Positions 25,279 through 33,480 of a stretch of DNA of 64,000 nucleotides are shown piece after piece. This stretch comes from UBA2040 sp041751955 (GTDB taxonomy: Bacteria; Bacteroidota; Bacteroidia; Flavobacteriales_D; Crocinitomicaceae). Location: contig JBGSIB010000065.1 in the NCBI GenBank assembly GCA_041751955.1, positions 62,001 through 126,000 on the forward strand, in the 5' to 3' direction. The notes under the pieces are model-generated. The model was not told the origin of the DNA. It did not search any database and worked only from the letters and a program-made list of their open reading frames with translations. Numbering within the stretch: the stretch's first letter is position 1; each line of letters starts with the position of its first letter. The position numbers and the translations under genes were made by a program.

Positions 25279-25799
25279 TGGTGGATCTCCCCTCTTTTAT
25301 AAACGGATTCAAAACTCAAAACCTGGCGCAGTCGCTCTCTACCGCGCCGCAGTCTTTGTTTTACATTCGATTCCGTAGTTTCTTGAATTTCTGCAATTTC
25401 TTTAATGGACATGCCCGATATTTCAAATAAAATGACACTTTCTCTTTGGTCTTCATTCAACAAGGCCAAGGCTTTGTGCAACATAAAAACTTCTGCTTCG
25501 GCATCTGTATTTGAATTGACATCCAAATAATTCTGGCTTTTGGTATCAAAAAGGTCACTATTTTCTTTTCTCTTGCGCTTGTTATTCGCCAAAATGCGAA
25601 CGGCAACACTGAATAAAAAAGAGAGAAAAGATTGTTTATCGCGTAATTCCTCAAATTTCTGGAAAGCCAAGAGCAAGGTTTCGTTCATCAAATCTTTGTA
25701 GTCCATGTCGCCATAGACACGAGCTCGGCAAAAGCGCTCAAAACGGTCGTGCACCGGCTCGTATATTTGTAAAAACTCTTGTTGTTTGTTCTTGCTCAT
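25275..25799 (-). CDS. ECF RNA polymerase sigma factor
   Basis: The 174-residue protein has sigma region 2 near residues 15-80 (YGDMDYKDLMNETLLLAFQK) and region 4 near 110-165 (LNEDQRESVILFEISGMSIK, then TESNVKQRLRRGRERLRQV). It is of the ECF type and does not look FecI-like. It overlaps the downstream membrane-partner gene by ATGA, the usual sigma/anti-sigma coupling. The stimulus is unknown. Confidence 0.9.
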   Translation of the reverse strand: MSKNKQQEFLQIYEPVHDRFERFCRARVYGDMDYKDLMNETLLLAFQKFEELRDKQSFLSFLFSVAVRILANNKRKRKENSDLFDTKSQNYLDVNSNTDAEAEVFMLHKALALLNEDQRESVILFEISGMSIKEIAEIQETTESNVKQRLRRGRERLRQVLSFESVYKRGEIHQ

Positions 25800-25869
25800 T
25801 GCTTCGCGACTTTTGGGTCACACTTGTTAGGTGTTGCTTGGGACGGAAAAGTTACAAAATGGATTGAGA

Positions 25870-25949
25870 AATAAGAATTAAGAATTAAGAATTGTGGAAT
25901 GAGAAATAAGAAATAAGAATGATGGAGGAAGAATTAAGGGTGAATAATT
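25870..25949. repeat. Low-complexity AAGAATT repeats
   Basis: The gap ahead of the SIMPL-like gene contains several units of ATTAAGA/ATAAGAA, with AAGAATTAAGAATTAAGAAT as the cleanest stretch. Similar AATTAAGAATT words recur at 27160-27247. They look like slippage-prone intergenic repeats. Confidence 0.6.
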
Positions 25950-25986
25950 ATAAATTCTTAAATTAATGGTCTATAAAACTGTTGAT

Positions 25987-26721
25987 ATGAAAAAGCTGAC
26001 CCTATTTATTACCTTGTTTTTGATGAACACTCCATTTTTTGCGCAAAATGAGCGTTATATTGAAATCGTTCAGAGTGAAATTGTGGAATCATTAGTAAAA
26101 AATGTTGAGATTAAAATTTATCGATCGCAATTCGATTCAGATGAAATGATACCCCCGGCTTCTACTGGAAATTATCCTCCAAAATCCAATAAAGTAGAAT
26201 CAAAAGCCCATCTGTCTTTTGCGGCATTAAAAACGAATTTAATCCGTTTAAAAATTCCTGTTTATTCGACCCTTGGGAAAGATTTGGATTTAATAAGTGA
26301 GTATAGAAATCAACAACATGACAGTAATGACACGCTTCTCATTGTCACGACGAGCAATCAAGAAGAATTCGATAAAGTAAAATCAATCTTGCTGTCTAGT
26401 TCTTTTGCTTCTGAAACCCATAAGGTTAACTATGAAGATGTCAATGAAGTGAAACTTCGGTATGCGATTTCTAAAATGAAAATAAACGCCCAGGAAGAAG
26501 CCGATGTTATCGGTGAAACTTTGGGTCGAAAAGTTGGAAATATAATCAGTGTTTCCAATTCAACTCAGATGAACATACTTCAGATGAATCCTGAGATTAT
26601 GAAAATATATGCAGAGCGAATCCTACCAGAGTCTAACGAAAATTACACGAATGCACCATTTGAGTTGATACAAAAAGAGATCAGGACCTATTCCTTTCGA
26701 TTTGAATTATTATTGTTGTAA
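25987..26721 (+). CDS. Secreted SIMPL/DUF541-like protein
   Basis: The 244-residue protein has a signal peptide (MKKLTLFITLFLMNTPFFAQ). Its C-terminal half contains KMKINAQEEADVIGETLGRK followed by VGNIISVS, the pattern of SIMPL (DUF541) proteins, in which a helix with alternating Ala/Glu is followed by G-x-x-x-G. Family members are periplasmic and often linked to oxidative stress tolerance, with no fixed mechanism. The frame has an earlier ATG, but the second one gives the signal peptide. Confidence 0.6.
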   Translation: MKKLTLFITLFLMNTPFFAQNERYIEIVQSEIVESLVKNVEIKIYRSQFDSDEMIPPASTGNYPPKSNKVESKAHLSFAALKTNLIRLKIPVYSTLGKDLDLISEYRNQQHDSNDTLLIVTTSNQEEFDKVKSILLSSSFASETHKVNYEDVNEVKLRYAISKMKINAQEEADVIGETLGRKVGNIISVSNSTQMNILQMNPEIMKIYAERILPESNENYTNAPFELIQKEIRTYSFRFELLLL

Positions 26722-26725
26722 AAGA

Positions 26726-27145
26726 CTATTTTTTATAATTCCCATATCCCCCTACTAAATTATATACAGTCGTAAAGCCTTGATTCAAAAAGATTTGAGC
26801 AGCTTTAGAAGAACGTCCACCAACAGCGCAATACACAACGATAGGTTTTGATTTGTCCAAATCCAAGGTTGCAATTTTGTCCGCAAATTTTGGATCAAAG
26901 AAGTCCAATTCTTTAGCGTCTCCTATTTTTCCACCAGCGATTTCGCCAGGAGTTCTCACATCCACAATCTGCAAACCATCTTTCCCTTCAAATGATTTTT
27001 TAAAATCTGCTTGAGATAAATTTAATACGCCTTTTGGAGGCGCAGCAGTCGTTTCTGAGGCTTTTACAGGTTCGTTTGTATTGCCGTTTTGCGCACAAGA
27101 ACTTAATGCTATAGAAGATAGAATAAGGAAAGTGTATATTTTCAT
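26726..27145 (-). CDS. Rhodanese-like lipoprotein
   Basis: The 139-residue protein has a lipobox (ALSSC, Cys near residue 18) and a rhodanese domain near 45-137. The active-site loop reads VVYCAVGGRSSKAA, with the catalytic Cys that would carry a persulfide, and DVRTPGEIAGGKI is the usual upstream motif. It likely handles sulfur or thiols outside the cytoplasmic membrane. It is convergent with the SIMPL-like gene, four bases away, and single. Confidence 0.88.
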   Translation of the reverse strand: MKIYTFLILSSIALSSCAQNGNTNEPVKASETTAAPPKGVLNLSQADFKKSFEGKDGLQIVDVRTPGEIAGGKIGDAKELDFFDPKFADKIATLDLDKSKPIVVYCAVGGRSSKAAQIFLNQGFTTVYNLVGGYGNYKK

Positions 27146-27179
27146 GGGGAATCAATTAATAATTAAGAATTCAAAGAGT

Positions 27180-27247
27180 AAAATTAAGAATTATAAGGAA
27201 AGTTCTCTGTAACTATTGTTTCACAACAATTCGTAATTCTTAATTTT
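27180..27247. repeat. 14-base inverted repeat with 40-base spacer
   Basis: AAAATTAAGAATTA (27180-27193) is perfectly complementary to TAATTCTTAATTTT (27234-27247). The arms flank about 40 bases between the divergent rhodanese and DUF4268 genes. It may be a remnant of a miniature mobile element or a folded leader; no target duplication is evident. Confidence 0.5.
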
Positions 27248-27285
27248 AACATTCGTAATTCATACTTGACTAATTCGTAATTGAT

Positions 27286-27750
27286 TTGTTATCCAAAGAA
27301 GCACAAAAAGAATTCAACCAAACCTTTTGGGAAATTTTCCGCAAAAGAATGCGTAATTACAAATCGTCCAATGGGCGTGGAATCAATTGGTTGAACTACC
27401 CTTCAGATGTAAAATCCATCTTTATTCGTCTGCAAGTCGATAAAAGAATTGCAGCATTAAATTTCGATGTTCAGTTCAAAGACCCTGAAATTCTCGCCAT
27501 CGTTTGGGAACAACTGCACGAAATGAAAAAAATCATGGAATCTACCATGGGCATCTCTGGCGATTGGCAAGAACACAACTATTTAGAAAACGGACAACGA
27601 TTTTACAGAATTCAATGGTCAACGGATAAATGGAATTACCACAAACCTGAAGATCATGCAGAAATTTATGCTTTTTTAGAATCTGTCTTGCTGAAATTTG
27701 ATGAATTTTACCAAGAATTCAAGGAAATTATCATTAATCTGGTTCATTGA
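27286..27750 (+). CDS. DUF4268 domain protein, TTG start
   Basis: The 154-residue cytoplasmic protein matches the DUF4268 pattern seen in Bacteroidota: EFNQTFWEIFRKRM at the start, a central NFDVQFKD, and DWQEHNYLENGQRFYRI. The family sometimes appears next to restriction systems, but none is here. An in-frame stop lies at 27271-27273 and no ATG follows, so TTG at 27286 is the only sensible start. Confidence 0.7.
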   Translation: MLSKEAQKEFNQTFWEIFRKRMRNYKSSNGRGINWLNYPSDVKSIFIRLQVDKRIAALNFDVQFKDPEILAIVWEQLHEMKKIMESTMGISGDWQEHNYLENGQRFYRIQWSTDKWNYHKPEDHAEIYAFLESVLLKFDEFYQEFKEIIINLVH

Positions 27751-27778
27751 CCGTCCCATTCCTTACTTTTGTCAATAT

Positions 27779-28585
27779 ATGATTAAAAATATGATTAAAT
27801 CACTTTTTGCTTTTTGTTTTTTGACCTCCACCCTAGCCATTGGTCAAACCGTAATTTTTACAGAAGATTTTGAGTCTGGAATCCCAGCTACTTGGGGAAT
27901 TCGTAACGTAGATGGATTCACACCAGACGCGAGCGTTAGCGAATACACAGATGCTTACATTTCAAAAATGGACCCAGATGATTCAATGAATTTAACAGCA
28001 AGCTCCACTTCGTTCTTTAGTCCCGTTGGAGAAGCAAATCGTTGGTTAATCACTCAACCCATAGTTTTAGGTGGATATGGAAATAGTTTTCAATGGAAGG
28101 CGAAATCGCACGATCCATCCTACCCAGAAACATACCTGGTATTGGTTTCTACAACGGATACATTGATGGCCAGTTTTACAGATACTTTAGGGTTTGTCGT
28201 TCAAGAAAATGAAGATTGGACCACAAGAACAGTTGATCTGTCGGCTCTTGGATATGATAATCAGACAGTTTATGTAGCTTTCATTCTACAAACAGACGAC
28301 GGTTTTAAATTCTATTTGGATGATGTTACGGCCTCTAAAGAAGATCCCGTTGGATTAGTTGAAGAGATAATTGTTCAATTGTCTATGAAAACTTTGGACG
28401 CCAATGGTCTTTTTGAAATCAATTCAGACTTGAGCTTTGATCGTGTTATTGTTTATCACGAAACAGGTTCAGTTGTTTTGACTACAACCGAAAAAAGGAT
28501 TGATTTGCGCTCAGCTAAATCAGGAATGTATTTCCTTCAAGCAGTAATTGGTAATCAATTGTTTTTGAGTAAGTTAATAAAGTAG
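27779..28585 (+). CDS. Secreted choice-of-anchor J protein with T9SS-like tail
   Basis: The 268-residue protein has a signal peptide (MIKSLFAFCFLTSTLAIGQ) and a jelly-roll region near residues 25-190 of the choice-of-anchor J type, with EDFESGIPATWGIRNVDGFT, WLITQPIVL, and KFYLDDVTA. The last 65 residues resemble a short T9SS sorting domain (VIVYHETGSVVLTTTEKRID, then SAKSGMYFLQAV). It is therefore probably a surface or secreted adhesin-like protein. The reading frame extends further upstream into the preceding gene, but no signal peptide would result. Confidence 0.72.
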   Translation: MIKNMIKSLFAFCFLTSTLAIGQTVIFTEDFESGIPATWGIRNVDGFTPDASVSEYTDAYISKMDPDDSMNLTASSTSFFSPVGEANRWLITQPIVLGGYGNSFQWKAKSHDPSYPETYLVLVSTTDTLMASFTDTLGFVVQENEDWTTRTVDLSALGYDNQTVYVAFILQTDDGFKFYLDDVTASKEDPVGLVEEIIVQLSMKTLDANGLFEINSDLSFDRVIVYHETGSVVLTTTEKRIDLRSAKSGMYFLQAVIGNQLFLSKLIK

Positions 28586-29023
28586 TTAATTTGAGTTTTC
28601 CTGTCTGTCAGGATAACTAATCAGTTCCAAATCATATTTAAAATCGCTGAACGATTCATGTTTCAAAAAGATTTTTTTGGATGACATCGAAATGATCATG
28701 AACTGCCATTTTTCATCTTGAAAATCTATGGTTACAGATTTATCACCTTCATAAAGGATAAGTTCTCCATAACGTTGTGGCGTGAATCCAAGTGTATTCA
28801 TCGGTTGAAAAAGTACTTTTCCACCTTCGAAGAAAATAGCTACGTCTTTGTCTTGAAAGTTGGGTTTGCTGTAATTCACACCTTTTTTCAAAACACGGTT
28901 GATCACCCATATTTTACTACTATTATCGTGTAACGTACTTTCTCTATTTTTCTGAATTATTTCCGCATCACTGGGGTCACACGAAAGCAATAGCAAGCCA
29001 AAAAACAAGAACAGAATACGCAT
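28586..29023 (-). CDS. Small lipoprotein of unknown function
   Basis: The 145-residue protein has a lipoprotein signal (MRILFLFFGLLLLSC, Cys15). The mature part shows beta-strand-like stretches (VAIFFEGGKVLFQPMNTLGF) that resemble lipocalin-like small lipoproteins, but no family is certain. It shares one base with the stop of the upstream lipoprotein gene (TAATG), so the two are coupled. Its stop abuts the stop of the T9SS-like gene on the other strand. Confidence 0.65.
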   Translation of the reverse strand: MRILFLFFGLLLLSCDPSDAEIIQKNRESTLHDNSSKIWVINRVLKKGVNYSKPNFQDKDVAIFFEGGKVLFQPMNTLGFTPQRYGELILYEGDKSVTIDFQDEKWQFMIISMSSKKIFLKHESFSDFKYDLELISYPDRQENSN

Positions 29024-29691
29024 TAAAAGATCATTTGGTTATTCATAATCGATTCGTAAACGCTTTTAGAATATTCAACTCTATCTGCTTCTTTTACCTT
29101 CCCACCCCAATTCGGGCCTTGAATAGCATCTACATGTTTGTATTCGTACTTGCTGTCCTTCCATGTGAAAATACAATTGTAAAACATCGGAACGCCAGCT
29201 TCGTCTTTGTCTCGGAAACGAATTATTAAATCATCATATCCATTGTCGGCCGGAATTCGACCTATTATATTTGCAACGAAACCATTTAACTTAATGAGCT
29301 CTCCTCTTTCTCTTTGAAAAATCAAAACTCTACGTAAAGGAAAACCACCTGTTTCTGCCTTGATAATTAAGATAAAGCCATTTTTAATCGAAATGTCTTT
29401 TTGCAAAGGCAAAAATTTAAAATTTTCCGGAGAACAAGGTGGTACTTCACTGTTGGCCGTCAAATTCGGATCATTGGAACAAATTTTTATTTCGTTCAAT
29501 AGTTCTGCTTCTTCATCAGAACCAAATTTATCGTCGTTAAACAATATTTCAATATCTTGATACCCTTTTACATCCTCAATTTTAGCCTTTTCATTCCCTT
29601 TTTCATCGTTTTTATTCGCAGGCTTGTGATCTGATTTACACGCCGTAAAAACCAGTATGATTAATGCAATAATTCCAATTATACTTTTCAT
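29023..29691 (-). CDS. Lipoprotein of unknown function
   Basis: The 222-residue protein has a lipoprotein signal with Cys in VFTAC near residue 18 and a Lys/Glu-rich linker, followed by an alpha/beta body with aromatic tail motifs (VPMFYNCIFTWKDSKYEYKH). I do not recognise a family. It is the downstream neighbour of HMG-CoA lyase and the upstream partner of a small lipoprotein, probably in one transcript with pyrD and the lyase, though a functional link is not evident. Confidence 0.6.
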   Translation of the reverse strand: MKSIIGIIALIILVFTACKSDHKPANKNDEKGNEKAKIEDVKGYQDIEILFNDDKFGSDEEAELLNEIKICSNDPNLTANSEVPPCSPENFKFLPLQKDISIKNGFILIIKAETGGFPLRRVLIFQRERGELIKLNGFVANIIGRIPADNGYDDLIIRFRDKDEAGVPMFYNCIFTWKDSKYEYKHVDAIQGPNWGGKVKEADRVEYSKSVYESIMNNQMIF

Positions 29692-29692
29692 G

Positions 29693-30550
29693 TTATAAAA
29701 ATAAAGATAAGGTCATGTTTTCCGCTTCTTGAAAACGTTTATTGTCGATTTGGTTACGGACTCCTTTATTTTCTGAGAATTCTAAGAGTTTTTCTGTCGG
29801 CATGTTCCCTGTCAAATCGTCTTTCGCCATGGGACAGCCACCGAAACCTTTAATTGCTCCATCAAACCTGCGACAACTTCCTTCATAAGCCGCTTCAATC
29901 AAAGCCAATGCGTTTTCAGGAACAGTGTGCAGGTGAGCACCAAATTCTACGTTTGGTAAACTCGGTATAATCGTTGTAAACAAATCTTTTACGATTTCTG
30001 GTGTTGCGCTACCAATTGTGTCAGAAAGTGCCAGGATGTCAATCTCAAAGTCTTTATTCAATCTTTCAGACCACATCGCAACAAGATCAGGATGCCAAAT
30101 TTCACCATACGGATTTCCAAATCCCATGGACAAATACACCACAAGTTTTTTATTAGCTTTAAGTGTCAGATTTTGAATTGCCTCAACGCGATGAAGCGAT
30201 TCTTCTATCGTAGCATTTGTATTTCTTTTCTGAAATTCTTCTGAAATAGAAAAAGGATAACCTAAAAAATCAATTTCTTCAAAAGAACAAGCATCTTGAG
30301 CCCCTCTTTCGTTGGCAATGATAGCTAGAAGCTTCGTTTTTGATTGTAAATTCAAATTTTTCAGCACTTCGGCAGTATCACGCATTTGTGGAATAGCTTT
30401 TGGGGAAACGAAGCTTCCAAAATCAAGTACGTCAAAGCCACAAGTTAACAGTAAGTTGAGATAATCGATTTTCTTTTCCGTAGGAATGAAATCGTGCCAA
30501 CCTTGCATTGCATCTCGTGGACATTCGATAATTTTCATTTCATCTTGCAT
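29693..30550 (-). CDS. Hydroxymethylglutaryl-CoA lyase
   Basis: It cleaves HMG-CoA to acetoacetate and acetyl-CoA, the last step of leucine breakdown. The 285-residue TIM barrel shows IIECPRDAMQGW near the N-terminus, the metal-binding FGAHLHTVPEN, and the active-site signature GAIKGFGGCPMAKDDLTGN with the catalytic Cys. Length is slightly short but typical for bacteria. A second ATG four codons downstream could be the start. One base separates it from pyrD; an operon is likely though the pathways differ. Confidence 0.9.
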   Translation of the reverse strand: MQDEMKIIECPRDAMQGWHDFIPTEKKIDYLNLLLTCGFDVLDFGSFVSPKAIPQMRDTAEVLKNLNLQSKTKLLAIIANERGAQDACSFEEIDFLGYPFSISEEFQKRNTNATIEESLHRVEAIQNLTLKANKKLVVYLSMGFGNPYGEIWHPDLVAMWSERLNKDFEIDILALSDTIGSATPEIVKDLFTTIIPSLPNVEFGAHLHTVPENALALIEAAYEGSCRRFDGAIKGFGGCPMAKDDLTGNMPTEKLLEFSENKGVRNQIDNKRFQEAENMTLSLFL

Positions 30551-30551
30551 C

Positions 30552-31583
30552 TTATCCTTGCGCCAAAATGGCTTTATTGATTCGTTTGACGATTGCTGGA
30601 CCTTCGTAGATGAATCCAGTGTACAATTGTATTAAATCTGCTCCAGCGGCTAATTTTTCAAGTGCGTCTTTTTCAGAGTGAATTCCACCTACTCCGATTA
30701 TATTAAAAGATTTATTCGATTTATCAGCCAAATACTTGATAACTTCTGTTGAACGACTGCCTAATGGTCGGCCAGAAAGCCCTCCAGCACCAATTTTTTC
30801 TAATTCTTGCTTAGATGTTTTCAAGCCATCTCGCTGAATAGTCGTATTTGTTGCAATTACACCTTGAATTTTGGTTTCTTGCACTATTTCAATTATTTCA
30901 TCCAATTGGGTATCACTCAAATCAGGTGCGATTTTTAAAAATATCGGTTTCGGATTATCATATTCCTTATTTTTTGACATCAATAGTGAAAGTAACTTTT
31001 TCAAAGGTTCTTTCTCTTGCAAGTCTCTTAAATTAGGTGTGTTAGGTGAAGATACGTTTACCACAAAGTAGTCAACATAGGGAAAAAGAGCTTCGAAACA
31101 GATTCTATAGTCTTCATCCGCTTGATCGTTTGGAGTTACTTTGTTTTTGCCAATATTTCCACCGATTATCAAGTCAACTTGCCTGTTTTTCAGGTTCCTA
31201 ATGGCTTCGTCTACACCATCATTGTTGAATCCCATGCGGTTGATGATGGCTTCGTCAGGTTTTAATCGAAACAGTCTCGGTTTGTCGTTACCGGGTTGAC
31301 CTTTTGGTGTGATTGTTCCAATTTCAATAAATCCGAAACCACAGTAGTACATATCGTTGAACATGGAAGCGTTCTTATCGAATCCTGCTGCAAGTCCTAC
31401 AGGATTTTTAAAAGTCAAACCTCCAATATTTCTTTCCAATAGCTTGTCTTCAATGAAATATTGTTTCTTAAACAGCCATTTTCCTCCTGGAATAAAAAGC
31501 GTGAATTTCAATAAAGAAGTAGTGAAATAATGAACTTTTTCAGGGTCGAAAAGAAACAATATGGAACGAAGAATGCGGTACAT
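30552..31583 (-). CDS. pyrD: Dihydroorotate dehydrogenase (quinone, class 2)
   Basis: It oxidises dihydroorotate to orotate with quinone as acceptor, the fourth step of UMP synthesis, on the inner face of the membrane. The 343-residue protein has the N-terminal amphipathic helix of class 2 enzymes (RILRSILFLFDPEKVHYFTT), the FMN-contacting PVGLAAGFDKNA, the active-site loop VVNVSSPNTPNLRDLQ with the catalytic Ser, and FNIIGVGGIHSEKDALEKLA. It has a good promoter directly upstream. Confidence 0.96.
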   Translation of the reverse strand: MYRILRSILFLFDPEKVHYFTTSLLKFTLFIPGGKWLFKKQYFIEDKLLERNIGGLTFKNPVGLAAGFDKNASMFNDMYYCGFGFIEIGTITPKGQPGNDKPRLFRLKPDEAIINRMGFNNDGVDEAIRNLKNRQVDLIIGGNIGKNKVTPNDQADEDYRICFEALFPYVDYFVVNVSSPNTPNLRDLQEKEPLKKLLSLLMSKNKEYDNPKPIFLKIAPDLSDTQLDEIIEIVQETKIQGVIATNTTIQRDGLKTSKQELEKIGAGGLSGRPLGSRSTEVIKYLADKSNKSFNIIGVGGIHSEKDALEKLAAGADLIQLYTGFIYEGPAIVKRINKAILAQG

Positions 31584-31593
31584 TTTTTTGGTA

Positions 31594-31624
31594 CAAATTT
31601 AATACACTACTCGAATTCGAACAA
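31594..31624 (-). promoter_or_regulatory. Promoter for pyrD
   Basis: On the minus strand TAAATTTG (31594-31601) matches TAnnTTTG and a TTG lies 20 bases upstream (31622-31624). The -7 box ends ten bases before the ATG, so the leader is very short. Confidence 0.5.
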
Positions 31625-31651
31625 TGATATCTATGAAATTAAGTGAGGTAA

Positions 31652-32611
31652 TTAGAATTTGTATCGGCCACCACCCTTGAACTTCGTCGGACGTCCAAAT
31701 TTATAATTGGTAGGTTTGTAAGTTAAGTTGCGGTATATGACGATGTTAGCCGTTAAATAGCTGTCTTTGTTTTTATCCCCTCTTTGTTGACCAGCGGAAA
31801 ACCAATACTGATTTTGAACAGATGGATTAGAAAAATAGGCAGCATCTTGACCATATGCTGTTGCAATAGCATTTCTGTCATAATAGTTTCCAGAAACATC
31901 ATCAATATAATCTGAGAATGTTGCCGTGTAGGTCACTTCAAATCCGATTCTGTACACTTTATCTAGTCCCCAACGGAAACCAACTCCCATAGGAATGGCA
32001 AATGTGAAAGGTATGTAGTCTTTTGGTCCGCCATCCAAACCTTGACCTTCCGTATTTAAGTCGGCCAGATTTACCCAGCTTCCATTCAATTTAGCTTGTG
32101 GATTAAAATATGTTGCGCCTATGCCACCAAAAAAGTAGATTTGATTATTTCTTTCTTTTGCCGAACGTATTCCAGGAATATTGTATCGTCCACCGAATTG
32201 CTCATAGGTGTAGACAAGCCATTCCAATCGTTGAGAAAGAGTCACTACCGGAGAACGAAAACTTAAATTACGGCTGTTACGAATGATTTCCTGCGTATTG
32301 GCGTCGGTACCTCTTAGTAATCCACCAGAAAGTTGAGTAGTTGTAGCCCATTTCGGACTAAAACGAAAACGATAACCAATCATACCGCCTAAAGAAGTAG
32401 CTTGTATATCTAAATCTACTGGACTATAATCCGTTCCAATTTGATTTCTCCCTCCTAAATCACCGAGGAAATTGGTCCCACCAAAGCCAATAAGAAATTC
32501 TTTCTTGTTGAGCGACCAGTTGCGCTGGCTGTTGAAATTTGTATGCTGCCCAAAAACAGGTACCGTAAGGAAAACCGTAAGCAGATAAAAGAATGTCTTT
32601 CTAATGTTCAT
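31652..32611 (-). CDS. Outer-membrane beta-barrel protein, DUF6089-like
   Basis: The 319-residue protein has a signal peptide (MNIRKTFFYLLTVFLTVPVFGQ) and repeated beta-strand patterns ending near RYKF. The segment KKEFLIGFGGTNFLGDLGG resembles DUF6089 outer-membrane barrels common in Bacteroidota. The function of the family is unknown; proteins of this type are often linked to surface or cell-envelope processes. It has a strong promoter and appears to be a single gene. Confidence 0.75.
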   Translation of the reverse strand: MNIRKTFFYLLTVFLTVPVFGQHTNFNSQRNWSLNKKEFLIGFGGTNFLGDLGGRNQIGTDYSPVDLDIQATSLGGMIGYRFRFSPKWATTTQLSGGLLRGTDANTQEIIRNSRNLSFRSPVVTLSQRLEWLVYTYEQFGGRYNIPGIRSAKERNNQIYFFGGIGATYFNPQAKLNGSWVNLADLNTEGQGLDGGPKDYIPFTFAIPMGVGFRWGLDKVYRIGFEVTYTATFSDYIDDVSGNYYDRNAIATAYGQDAAYFSNPSVQNQYWFSAGQQRGDKNKDSYLTANIVIYRNLTYKPTNYKFGRPTKFKGGGRYKF

Positions 32612-32626
32612 TAACTTTAATTGAAG

Positions 32627-32658
32627 CAAAAATAGAGAAAGTTTATTCTAAATTCAAA
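32627..32658 (-). promoter_or_regulatory. Strong promoter for the DUF6089-like gene
   Basis: TTTG (32655-32658), a 20-base spacer and TATTTTTG (32627-32634) on the minus strand match both boxes of the Bacteroidota housekeeping promoter. The ATG is at 32611. Confidence 0.7.
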
Positions 32659-32690
32659 CAAAAAACATCAAAACATTAAATATCAAATGT

Positions 32691-33095
32691 TTAAAACTTT
32701 AAAAGTGTGAAACAGAATTCTTCTCCTGTCTCCATGCTTTTCGTAATTATCTCGTCTTTGGTGCTTCTTATTAATTCGAAAGACAAACGTTCGTCGGGCA
32801 TATTTGGTTTTCTGAAAAACAGGAATTCTTGATTATTTCTCATAATTAAATCCGACCGATAAAGGTTTTGACTGTTAGAATATCGGTTAAACCAATTAGG
32901 AATATCTTCTTGAGCAATAGTCAAATTAACCAGTAAAAAATTATTATCCGTTCGTTTTAAATACCAAAAACGAGCATTTTTATTCGTGCAACGGTAAATT
33001 AGCACTTCTTGCTTATGCAAATAAATCGTATCAACTTGAGAACTAGCAGAAAGCGAGAACCAAAGAGAAACAAAAAGAAGTAATAGTTTATTCAT
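32691..33095 (-). CDS. Small secreted protein of unknown function
   Basis: The 134-residue protein has a signal peptide (MNKLLLLFVSLWFSLSASSQ) and then a mixed region with VDTIYLHKQEVLIYRC. I do not recognise a family. Its start overlaps the end of the upstream small secreted protein gene by eight bases, and the group forms the tail of the ECF sigma operon, so it may act in the same response. Confidence 0.6.
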   Translation of the reverse strand: MNKLLLLFVSLWFSLSASSQVDTIYLHKQEVLIYRCTNKNARFWYLKRTDNNFLLVNLTIAQEDIPNWFNRYSNSQNLYRSDLIMRNNQEFLFFRKPNMPDERLSFELIRSTKDEIITKSMETGEEFCFTLLKF

Positions 33096-33480
33096 CTGTC
33101 TTAACGGGCATTAAGTTCATTGGACTAAGAAATATAACACGATAACTGTCATGAGACATTGCCTTGATGTTCGTGAAAAACATCATGTTATTGATTCCAA
33201 AAACTCCTATTTCTGTACATACTTCCGCTGGAACTTGTTTTCCTATAACATGCTTTTCTGTCCAACCAGCTTTACCGAAATAGCTAATGTCATATGAGAG
33301 GATAGAACAATTTTCAGAAGTTGTCATACCGGCAGAGTCACATAATTTCCAATAAGGAATTTCGCCCAATTGTATATTCGCGATGCTAATATGAAAATTA
33401 TAGGATTTCAACAATCGTATAGTATCCGTCTGAGAAAATGACAAAAACGGAAAAAGACTAAGCAGTAATGCTATTTTCAC
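33088..33480 (-). CDS. Small secreted protein, GTG start
   Basis: The 130-residue protein has a signal peptide (KIALLLSLFPFLSFSQ) and then TDTIRLLKSYNFHISI, which recalls the N-terminus of the next gene. The start is GTG. The function is unknown. It begins inside the end of the anti-sigma-like gene (23-base overlap), so it is translated from the same message. It may be a target or sensor part of this sigma module. Confidence 0.58.
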   Translation of the reverse strand: MKIALLLSLFPFLSFSQTDTIRLLKSYNFHISIANIQLGEIPYWKLCDSAGMTTSENCSILSYDISYFGKAGWTEKHVIGKQVPAEVCTEIGVFGINNMMFFTNIKAMSHDSYRVIFLSPMNLMPVKTDE

